From positions 186,001-250,000 of the forward strand of contig JALQBC010000018.1 of assembly GCA_023375675.1 (NCBI GenBank): DNA of 64,000 nucleotides. Direction: 5' to 3'. Shown here in pieces: positions 55,132 to 64,000 of the stretch. Position 1 is the stretch's first letter. Each line of letters opens with the position of its first letter. The position numbers were made by a program, and so were the translations under genes. This DNA comes from Cytospora piceicola (Eukaryota > Ascomycota > Sordariomycetes > Diaporthales > Cytosporaceae). The notes beneath the pieces are model-generated. The model saw nothing but the letters and a program-made list of their open reading frames with translations. It searched no databases and was not told the DNA's origin.

Positions 55132-56388
55132 ATGCTGTCCTTCATCTACGGCCAAGTCGGGGGCTCTAACAGCCATCAAGCCATCCCTCTCGAGTCTGTC
55201 CAGGTCCACAAGATCGAAAGTGCCCCCGAAAAACGACCTCGAACCCTGAAGCACCTGCTCCGGGCAAACCATACAAACCATGCCATTGTCTACCACTCAT
55301 TGCAGTTCCACAATCACATGCCACACATCCTAGGTTCCGCCTACCTGCTTGGCGCCTCCCCCGACCAGCTCCACACCATCTACTCCCACGACGCCAAAGA
55401 ACTCGAACCGTGGACCGACAGCCCTGCAGAGATCGTCGAGGACGACTGGCGGGACTTCCTAGGCGACAAACATTACCAGAGGGCCTACGTCGACTTCTTC
55501 GAGGACCGAGTGGTCAGCAGGCGGCTGGGATCTCAATCATGGGACTGGAAGAAGGTCGTTGACATGTACGTCTGGAGTACCCCGGATGGCGGCCCGCCGC
55601 TGGGCAATAACCTGATAGCAGGCCTGGGACACCCGCTCATCCATCTGGGCTACGCCTACGAGTTGGACAACAAGGAGATTGCTATGGAGGCCCTGGCATT
55701 GGCGGCCACGCAGTACAATTCCATGCACAAGTACCTCGACGAGCCCCAGTACACACGACCACCGCCCAAAGGGGGGTTCAGTTCCGCGTCGCCGCTGGAG
55801 GTGCTCGAGAAGATCAGAGCCGACAGCAGGCTCGACGGCCTACTGAAAAAGTCGGACGGTTTCGAAAACGTCGACATACTCTTCGACAAACACGAAGACC
55901 TGGTCATGGAGTACTGGAATGCCTGGAGGCTGGGCGACGACCCGGTCAGGCGTTTCAAGGAGAGCCAGGAGGCTGCCACGGCGCTGCTCGTTGCCACGGT
56001 CGCACCGGGAACCCATTCGTACAACTTCCTGATGGTGCACCTCCTCACTACCAGCCACTCTGTGCGCATCCTCCTACCCCTCATCCCGACCAAGTTCCAC
56101 ATCCCGCTCGTGCGGCAGTGGTGGCTGTTCACGGTGTCCACATACATGGCGGAGTTGAGGCCCAAGATTGACCCGGATTATGTGCCATGGCCCGAGGGCT
56201 CGGCGCAAAAGACATGGGCTTACGTTGAGGACAAAGCTATCAATGGACGGTGGGCTACAGATGCGCACTTCGTGAAGGCGGTGAGGGCGATGCGCGAAGC
56301 TGCTAGGACGTGGGGTGACGTCCATGAGCGTTATCTGGCCTCGGCTGTCAGGTTTGTGGATGATTTTGAAGGTTGGACGTTCTCATGA
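55132..56388 (+). CDS. Questin oxidase / AflY-like protein
   Basis: Intronless, 418 residues. It matches the questin-oxidase (AflY/GedK) family in layout: an N-terminal LKHLLRANHTNHAIVYHSLQFHNHMPHI with several conserved histidines; YQRAYVDFFEDRV; a central GLGHPLIHLGYAYEL motif; then FLMVHLLTTSHSVRILLP and WWLFTVSTYMAELRP. Characterised members catalyse Baeyer-Villiger-type ring cleavage of anthraquinones in aflatoxin and geodin pathways without a flavin motif. No polyketide synthase or other cluster gene is nearby, so this copy may be a stand-alone member with a different role. Third positions are GC-rich. Divergent from RPE1. Confidence 0.85.
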   Translation: MLSFIYGQVGGSNSHQAIPLESVQVHKIESAPEKRPRTLKHLLRANHTNHAIVYHSLQFHNHMPHILGSAYLLGASPDQLHTIYSHDAKELEPWTDSPAEIVEDDWRDFLGDKHYQRAYVDFFEDRVVSRRLGSQSWDWKKVVDMYVWSTPDGGPPLGNNLIAGLGHPLIHLGYAYELDNKEIAMEALALAATQYNSMHKYLDEPQYTRPPPKGGFSSASPLEVLEKIRADSRLDGLLKKSDGFENVDILFDKHEDLVMEYWNAWRLGDDPVRRFKESQEAATALLVATVAPGTHSYNFLMVHLLTTSHSVRILLPLIPTKFHIPLVRQWWLFTVSTYMAELRPKIDPDYVPWPEGSAQKTWAYVEDKAINGRWATDAHFVKAVRAMREAARTWGDVHERYLASAVRFVDDFEGWTFS

Positions 56389-56884
56389 TACGCGAGGCTC
56401 TCTGGACGTATGCTCAATACGAGCCGGCGGCTCACCAAGCTTTGAATTCTAGTTTCATGATGCAAAATAGTAAGGCTTAATGGTCCAGAAGATGTTTACC
56501 GTATGACAAGAGCAAATTGCTCTCGCCAGTGACCGCGATACAAAACAAATCACGACAAGTGGTCTTGGGTCCACAATAGCTTACCTTGTGAAACTGATAC
56601 GGATATTATTCAACCCTTGCCTCAAGACTTTACAGGCTTTCAAAGCCCCTATATTAATTCAGACCGTAACTCTATCTGAGAACGGAGCCCAGATAAGTGC
56701 TCTGCGGTAGTACGTACGTATGGGTTTAAGGTTTTAAGTTGATGATTAAGATTGGTCTATAATAAGGGGCCGTGTCGACCCGTTTGTCTGCTTCTGAAAC
56801 TGTGATTATCACCAGTCTCATAGTAAGAAATGAGAAGAGAAAAAGAGATGTAAAAAAGAAGGTGATAAAAACCTCCCAAAAAAA
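56389..56884. other. Intergenic region before 5S copy 2
   Basis: About 500 bp with no supported gene; ends in the A-rich run that forms the Pol III terminator of the 5S gene on the other strand. Confidence 0.45.
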
Positions 56885-57003
56885 ACATACAACACCGGGT
56901 ATTCGCTGGTCGTCACCGACCCAACTACTAATCCAGCCCTCAGCGGCTTGTCTATGGGAGAGCGGACGGGATCCCGAATTTTCCGCTGGGTATGGTCGTA
57001 TGT
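56885..57003 (-). rRNA. 5S rRNA: 5S ribosomal RNA, copy 2
   Basis: On the minus strand starts ACATACGACCATACCC and ends GTGTTGTATGT, with a run of T after the 3' end (A-run at 56,876-56,884 on the plus strand). It differs from copy 1 at three positions only: one paired A-U/G-C change in helix I and one C/U change in the CAGCGG helix arm that keeps pairing. Dispersed like copy 1; same strand; about 10 kb apart. Confidence 0.95.
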
Positions 57004-58061
57004 GCTTAAATTTCCTGGTTCGATAATTATATAGCAGCTACACATACCAATCCTATCTCGATCTGCAGAACTTCAGGGCGTTGTCACTCACTCGTTTTTG
57101 AGCCTCAGTGAAATGAGCAAATCAGTCGGATCGACCTTGGGCGGGTCCAATGATGGCCCAGGCCTCCCCAGACTACAAGCAGCTGCAAATAACTCTCCAC
57201 TACTTTGATACGGAGTAATCCGTACCACCAACAACCATGGTTCGAATCGTCGATGGACGCCTGTCATCATTTCTGTGCCACTGTGATGGCCCACGGAAGC
57301 CAGCCTCCTTAGATCCCTGGAAAGGAAGGAGGAAGGAACAGATACATACAATGCGCCACTCAGCCTTACCAACTTGAGTAGGTACTCCTGTCGAGTTCAA
57401 CGCCGTCCGTATCTGTGCAGACTGCTCTTCAGCTGTGGAGGCGCCGAGGCGTTACCAGCCTGCGTCACATCATGGCTTTCACTGCGTATCTCGCCAAGGT
57501 TCCCCTCTCGTCATGACTTGACACCGATCTGTCCAGCCAACCAGCCAACTAGGCACCGCGAGGAGCTGACGAGTAAGACGAAACACGATCTCGCTTTACA
57601 ATAAACCCCAGAGAGGCTTGAAGCTCAGTCCCCAAAGCATCGTCGTGACCTTATGGGTTTGAGATTTGGAGGTTCATGCTCTATTAATATATTCAAGGGT
57701 CCAAGGGTGGGGATGTGATCGTCCTCTTTGTTCCGTTACCCTTGTTCTCCTTTTAAATTATCCAGTCGCTGTCCCTTGCAGACAAACCTTGGCTAAGTAT
57801 GTAGGAGTCGACCCTGTTGGATCAAAAGCCTACTGAGATCAGCCTACTCGATCGACAAACAACCGACGACATCGCCGTCCTCCCTCAACCACCTGGAAAC
57901 CCTTTCTTCCTGCCCTTCCGAATCCGGATACCCGCGACGATCTCGAGATCCCGGCCGACTCGCCTTGTTCCACCGTTCTTTCCGGTGCACTGGGGCACTG
58001 TGTTACATATGTACATATATAAACAACCTGGATAGACAGATCGGCAACCGCAGTCGCAAAC
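57004..58061. promoter_or_regulatory. Region upstream of the Sel1-repeat gene
   Basis: About 1.06 kb without a supported gene. A TATATAAA lies at 58,016-58,023, only about 40 bp before the ATG, so it would be a TATA box only with a very short leader. Confidence 0.4.
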
Positions 58062-60641
58062 ATGGGGTTACGAGACATCCTCAAGAAAAAGGACAAGATC
58101 GAGGACTCCGACGGGAACAGGAGGCAAGACGCCGTGGACAGTCTACAGGCGCCCGAGTTTACCTTTATCCGCTCAGACACGAACACAGAGGAGATAATAC
58201 ATCCGCCGAGCGACCCGAACAGCTTGCGCGGGAGCCACGAAGATGTGAACTTCTTGAGCGCAAGCGATGCCCAGCCTTCCGAAGGAGGAGGAGGAGGAGC
58301 CCTGCAGCCGCGCCGCCTATCCGACGCATTCTGGTCCCGGTCTAGGGGATCCTCGGCTTCGAGTAGGAACAGCAGCACCCCCGAGAAACACTCACCCGTC
58401 CGCCGTATATCCCAGCGACTACAGTTCAGGCGCAGCCCTGTTAGTTCCGGACATGTGCCCCAGGATTTACCCGAAATTGTCATCCCAGAGGGTGGACGGG
58501 AAGGAGACCAGACGGCTGCGGAATTGCAATGGGAGAAGCGCGCTACCATGCTGGCCAAGGCGGCCAACGAGAGTGAGCTGCACCGGGGCCGTCCGCCGAC
58601 ACCGCCATCGGATACCGTACAAGGCGCAACGACAGGCATGCGCATCGTGAGTGACGGGAGACCGGAACCTGGCACTGCGAGCTCGCCGGCTATCGATGCG
58701 GATATTCAAGAGGCTATAAGGCTGCATGAGGAGGGCGATTTGAGGGAGTCGACAAGGCTCTTCGGCATACTAGCCGAACCAAAGGGGGCAAATAATCCGC
58801 TGAGTCAGGTTCTATATGGTCTTGCTTTGAGGTAAGTCCACCTGGAGTTGTATGCCGGACGGATGTTTGCTGGGCTACTGCCTCCGTTGGCACGGAGTTT
58901 AGAACAACTTCCATGAGATTTGGATTCGTCTAGTCGCGCGCGCCACACGTTGAAAGACCGCCTTGTATTAAGGGGCCCTGTTTATTCCATGCCCAACTTC
59001 TACTGGACTTTCAGGAAAGTTGACTGACTGGTGTACTTAGGCATGGCTGGGGCTGTGAGCCCGATCCCGAAAAGGCAGTTTTCTATCTATCCTCGGCTGC
59101 GAAGAACGCCGCCGACGTCGAGAGCTTGGCCCTGCAGGCTGGTCTCAAGAAAGGCGGCGCAGCCAAGGGAGAGTTAGTTCTAGCCATCTTCGAGCTAGCC
59201 AATTGCTTCCGCCATGGTTGGGGCATCGAGAAGGATCCAATTGCTGCAAAGCAGGTACGTCAGGCTTCGATTCAACCGCGACTTTCATCTTGGAGAGGAG
59301 GGGGGGTCTACGGAGCAGAGCTGGAACACGATGAGGCAGCCGGGCAAGCCTGCACTGCTGTTTTTTCGTCTTTGCGCCTCAGCCGAAAAGAAAGATCGAT
59401 GTGGTGTGGCGTAGATGAACGCCATGACCTTGGTCGTGGAAGTATCTTGACGTCTTGCGGCACTCGTAACTAATTATGCAATGTCGACAGTACTACGAAA
59501 CAGCCGCAAATCTGGGTGACACTGGTGAGTCAATTCCAGTCTTGAGGAGCATCATCTACGATGCCCAATCGCCACCTGAAGCTGATTCGCTTGCCTCGAC
59601 TAGATGCCATGAACGAAATTGCTTGGTGCTACTTGGAAGGCTTTGGCTGCAAGAAGGACAAGGTGAGCATCTTTCCTTGAGCTTGTCTAGACATCTATTG
59701 TGATGAGTCATTTGTCTATCTTTGGACTGGGAACTGTGCCCAAGTCCAGGCAAAACACAAGTCTTTCAACCATGGCTGTCGTGGCGTTCCTTGAACGGTA
59801 GAGCAACCGACTGCGAATCGTGATGGTTTTCGATCGATCGATTTCACCGTTGGGCATCAATTAGTTGTCCTGCCTGCCATGGGAAGTCAGGTCTTGCTGC
59901 GAGGCTCAAACACATCTTTATGCGGCTGCAGAATCCTGGACACAATGCACATGAGGCTGACATGTTGCTCCATCACAGTACTCATCGGCCAAGTACTACC
60001 GTTTGGCTGAGAAAAACGGCAACAAGACGTTAGGAAATACATGGTAAGTTACTGGACCGTTTCATCCGTTCCCTCCAATGGCCGAGACCGCGCGCATTTC
60101 CCGAAATGTGCACCCCCGAGCCCAACTGCTGCCAACATGTCGACATGTCGACATGTGAAGGGCTTTCATAAGCTCTTCCGGTCTTTCGTTTGGCCGGACC
60201 AGTCCTTTCGCTCGTTCTACAACATGCACGGTGCTCGTCGCAGATGACTGGCGCGCTCCGCCCCTGATAGGCCAACAAGTGCTTCAGTAGCCCCCAGTGC
60301 GAATCCCGGCGCATGTCGCCTCACTCGGTTCTCACTGGCCCTCATGCTGCCGACCCGTATCACGCAGTGTCGAAGCTGGCTGTATCCACTCCAGATCAGC
60401 CCAATCGGTCCCCTCTTGTCCTTCCCACCGAGAATGCTGTCATATGACATGAAGAGCCTTTGTCGTCCATGTCGACGAAGTGTCGCTCATGGTCGTGATG
60501 AGACCCGTCAGCGCAAATGAAACTGTTTTCGTCCCCATGAAGCAACTACACGCTCGAGTGCTATCATAGTTACTAACACAAGATTCCAGGATTTGGAAAG
60601 ACAAATATAACCCGGAGGATGCCAATCACGGCAAGAAATAG
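58062..60641 (+). CDS. Sel1-like-repeat protein (Nif1/Dsf2-like candidate)
   Basis: Six exons: 58,062-58,831, 59,041-59,254, 59,491-59,524, 59,604-59,662, 59,979-60,043 and 60,590-60,641, giving 397 residues. The N-terminal 230 residues are Ser/Pro/Arg-rich and probably disordered. The C-terminal third carries Sel1-type repeats: LYGLALRHGWGCEPDPEKA, ANCFRHGWGIEKDPIAA, YYETAANLGDTDAM and IAWCYLEGFGCKKDK, then YYRLAEKNG. Domain layout resembles fungal proteins annotated as cell-cycle inhibitor Nif1 or Dsf2, which act as regulatory scaffolds (inference). The last four exons are only 34-65 nt, split by introns of 79-546 nt, long for this genome; the 546-nt intron has a perfect TACTAAC branch point at 60,571. 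The end NTWIWKDKYNPEDANHGKK is conserved-looking. Confidence 0.82.
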
Positions 60642-63600
60642 AAATCAGGCGGTGACTCTGTTGCTCTGCAGCCCCTGACCGAGGCTGAGCAGCCTCCTGG
60701 AAACACGCCATAGACGGCAAACACATATTGCTACCGTCTGACAGAGGGAGCACGGCGGTTGTACAACGAGATGAGCAAGGAGCGGGTGTTCGTCCGGCTG
60801 TGCCTGTATGGAGCCGGACTTACACCCGTGAAGGATGCCGTTTGTCGGCCTGAGCTTCAGCGAGGTTGTACTCTCTGCTCGATCAGACGTCGCAATCATA
60901 GTACTTGTGCGGCCGTTCGTCTATCATGCTGTACGACGGGAGGTGCTCCAATGGGCTGAAGCAGTCCGAACGCGCGGGCCTAGAAGGGGCTCTCGCATGA
61001 CCTATAGAAACATGCAGTGATTACTCACTGCAGTCGAGCTGCGGAGGAATAGCGCATATGGAGGTCAGAAAGCATGAGGTTTGGTCTGGGGAGCAGTGGC
61101 TTCTATGCGGACGGCGAACATGATCATGGGGTCGTTGTGCTGCTGTGAGCGGCATCATTGATTATCCCGGGTGTTTCTTGTGATAGGGTGCCTGCGGGAG
61201 CACGGCTTTCTTGGGATACACAATACCGTTACAGATATTGTTACATTAATGGTTGCATTTCGGGTGCTCCCTACATCTCTGTGTCCATTGCATCGTGTGG
61301 CCAGGAACCAGTGAAGCTTGGCCTTTTGCCTGGTGATCAGCTTTTCGTATTGCCAGTCTGTACAACCATCTGCTTCTATTACTGGCCAGTCTGGGAGGAC
61401 CTGGTCTCATATCTACATCCACTCGACTGGTGGTCTTAAAAGCTTGACAGGTCTTCACGGATGTCAGAACCTTGGACCCGCCGGCTGCATTGCCTATTGG
61501 GGGAGCTATGCTTCTGCATCCGAGGCTCTGCAAGGTGGTCAGCATCGAAGGCGGGTCAAGAAGTGGATAATTGCCGATTGAGGCACTTGGTTGGCAGCAT
61601 CTAGCCAGCAAAACATTTGATGTCCCGCATTCTTGCACATGTACGGCACCTGACTGGCGCCTCTTGGGGGATCTTGATCTTGGAGGGCATCATCATGATT
61701 CGCAGCTAACTTTGATCAGCTGAACGGGGACGGCAGCGGCTTAAGTGTTCTACTTCACGAGGGGTGCAGATTGCTTATCCTGTGTTAAGAGTTATACGGG
61801 GCTACACAATATAAACATGCACCTTTGGCATCGTCTGGTTCATGGCGAAGCAGCATTCTCGAAGAAAAAGTAGAAGAGAGTAAAGGACCATACAACAACA
61901 CATCAAATCCAAGCGAGCTCAGAGAGACGGAAGAATACTCGACGTCACACGGCTGTCGTCTTCCAAAACAAGGCGGACTTGTTCTTGATTGTTGTTTTTG
62001 TTTCGACGGACCAGTTGACGCTGAATATCGAAGTACAGTCCGATCCGATCGTTCGATGTTTCTGTCGTACTGCTCCCTCTCGGGGCCGAGTCTCACGGCG
62101 GTGCTTGTGCTACGAGAAGGTGTTTTCAGCAAAATGCATGCTTGAATGGGAGAGGAGCTCCATCATAGGGACGTCTTAGCTGAAGAACACCTGGATACGG
62201 GGAGCTGGGGAAGACAATGGGAGCGCCAAAGAGGCCGAGCAAGGCTTTCGGAAATGTCGAGCAGGAATTGGTCGGCTTCCTGTGGGCAAGAGGGCTTCCG
62301 AAGCATCGAGGGCGCAAGATCGAGATTCAAGTTATGGAAAATGTGTCGGAAATATCCCTGATTTGACCTTTATGAAATAAACCTCGGAGGTATTCGCGTA
62401 GCCTATGTCACCTCTCCCGACTGACCATTTTACCACCCCCTGTGAACCCGTGCGTTGATCTTTGCTCATCTGACGGCTTCTTGATGCCCAATACCACACA
62501 CTCGGTCTAAGCGGACTTTCTTTTCAAGGGGAAAGCCTCTCGAACTATGTGCAAGGCACATTAGCTCATGCGTATTCCAAGGTCATCTGTACCACGCCCC
62601 ATCTTGCAACCCACGTCCCCAGGCCCAGATGTCCTCCTACCCGAACGAGTGGCAGGCCGGCGCCGCCCTCCCCCGATTCCACATGATGCAACGTGAACCC
62701 CCCCTTCTTTCGACACGACGAATTGGCTTGGGCACACCGACAAGACGGCTCGACTCGACTCACAGGCTTACTCTTCCTCTCTTGTCTTCACCCACCACCG
62801 GCCGGATAGATAGGTAGCCTGCCTTCCTTCCCACCCACCATGATGTGCGCAACGACAATCGGTGATACCTGGAGCATGGAAAAAGAACACCCCCAACCCA
62901 TGGAACTGCCGACTGTGCTTACAACTCCAGGCCCTGGACCCCTGCCTGAGTGAAACAGGACCAATGAGGTGTGCCACGCTCGGCTGCGGCGATGGCCGTT
63001 GTTGTTTTTTTCCCTGGCCATTTGTCTAAGACATCGCCCCCATTATCTTTGGAGCTAGAATACCTGCTGGCCCATAGACGGTAGTTAGTTTCTGTTAGCA
63101 TGCCGGGGAAAACGTGGGTTATCCATTGAGTGAGACATGGTGGGTTGAACCGCGTGTCTCTTACTGCCTGTTCTGGCAATGTCCAGGCGCCATGATATGG
63201 GGGCTTTTGCAATTATGGACATACGTAGTTGTGCGACGGAACTGGAGGACCTGGATTAGAAGGTCGCTAGATCAATACGAATGCTACGGTGCTGTTGTAC
63301 TAGATAATCCTCGGGAGGACTGCTTGAGAAGGAGTGGGGGCATGTATGTCTACGGGTGCTCACGCCACACTGGAATTAAGACACCGTTCAGAATAGATGG
63401 AAGCATGGAGGCAGAGATGAAGTTGGGGGTTTCATGTGTCATATAAGCTCTGGTGTCTAGCTACATAAAGTTCGTCATCATCGGAAAATGCATTCGTCCC
63501 AGAGCGCAATTCCAATTCCAAACTACCACTCGACACAACGTCTATAGTCATGTGGGGGTAGAAGCTGATCCTCCATCCGCATCCATGGCATTTCATGTGT

Positions 63601-64000
63601 TCCCCGGTTTTGTGCCCATCATGTCTGAGTCCCAAATGTACAGTCATTTCGTCCATCTCGCCTCATAATCATCCGTCTGTCTCATAAAGGAAATGCCGCC
63701 TGCTCTCACCCCCCCTCACTGACCCTCCCACACGAGATAACCTGTATGAAAATCCGGTGACAAATGAAAATAATTCGGTTTGAATGAGTGTGCGGTTTTG
63801 TCGTGAGACGGTCAAGTTAGGCTCTGTGAAAAACAGTCCGTCCCGCAGCCTTGCTCTTGCTTTTTCCGCTGTAGTCCGAGCCAAAAGCAGGAATAACAAA
63901 TGAAAATATCGTTCAAGTCGTCTGTTGTTGTACTCCCTTCTCGGTCGAAAGGGGGAGCAATCCGGTCTTTGTCCAAGGAAAAGATAAAATGGAAAGAAAA
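60642..64000. other. Gene-poor right end of the window
   Basis: About 3.36 kb with only short open frames on both strands, none with a signal peptide, domain or coherent splice chain. Composition is ordinary, not RIP-like. It may include the 3' UTR of the Sel1 gene and the promoter or 5' leader of a gene beyond the window, or a non-coding transcript. Confidence 0.45.

Noticed and set aside
59774..59850. tRNA-like sequence (GGTAGAGCAACCGACTGCGAATCG) within intron 4 of the Sel1 gene
   Set aside because: The D-arm and anticodon-like part look right, but the B box (TTTTCGATCGATCG) is off and no acceptor stem closes. At best a tRNA-derived relic.
61785..62179. Overlapping open frames on both strands near the right end
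   Set aside because: Neither frame has recognisable motifs or a coherent splice chain, and each overlaps the other.

Overview
The window is fungal nuclear DNA, most likely from a filamentous ascomycete of the Sordariomycetes type. I infer this from short introns (about 60-140 nt) with GT/AG ends and CTRAC-like branch points, dispersed single 5S rRNA genes, signs of RIP (repeat-induced point mutation), and proteins typical of Pezizomycotina (LCL3, a CFEM protein, RAX2, an AflY/questin-oxidase-like protein). It splits into two compartments.

Bases 1 to about 15,040 are a gene-free, AT-rich repeat island. It holds several kb of tetranucleotide-period arrays (TAAG/TAGC variants) that run as AAGT on the left, as ACTT from 10.1 to 13.0 kb, and as AAGT again after 14.1 kb. 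The arrays are punctuated by four copies of a GC-rich double-hairpin block, tandem units of about 220 bp containing their own hairpin, and a unique-looking unit ('X') present on both sides in opposite orientation. Together these make a very large imperfect palindrome. Its centre (3.6-10.1 kb) is bounded by inverted hairpin blocks and filled with decayed Ty3/Gypsy sequence: gag on the minus strand near 4.0-4.7 kb, and gag-protease-RT-RNase H on the plus strand at 6.4-9.93 kb, cut off at the right block with no integrase seen. Comparing the two X copies shows differences that are almost all C-to-T/G-to-A, which is direct evidence for RIP. A clean 225-bp solo LTR with 5-bp target duplications sits in the right array and looks younger than the RIP.

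From about 15.2 kb the sequence is normal, gene-dense and housekeeping-rich: a five-finger CCCH protein (-), TFIIF beta/TFG2 (+), a YVC1-type vacuolar TRP channel (-), RAX2 (-), LCL3 nuclease (-), ARPC2/ARC35 (-), DIP2/UTP12 (+), a seven-exon Baeyer-Villiger-type flavin monooxygenase (+), ATP4 (-), NOC4 (+), a small CFEM protein recovered only by splicing three exons (+), an APH/ACAD10-like kinase (+), a 5S rRNA gene (-), a TPA1-type 2-oxoglutarate oxygenase (+), a small Cys-rich protein (-), a HAD phosphatase (-), a second small Cys-rich protein (+), ribulose-phosphate epimerase (-), a questin-oxidase-like protein (+), a second 5S rRNA gene (-) and a Sel1-repeat protein (+). The last 3.3 kb show no gene I can support.

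The genes are mostly unrelated housekeeping functions and do not form a biosynthetic cluster. Several are divergent pairs sharing short promoters (ARC35/DIP2, ATP4/NOC4, RPE1/questin oxidase-like, CCCH/TFG2). The most unusual content is the palindromic RIP island and the unlisted CFEM gene.
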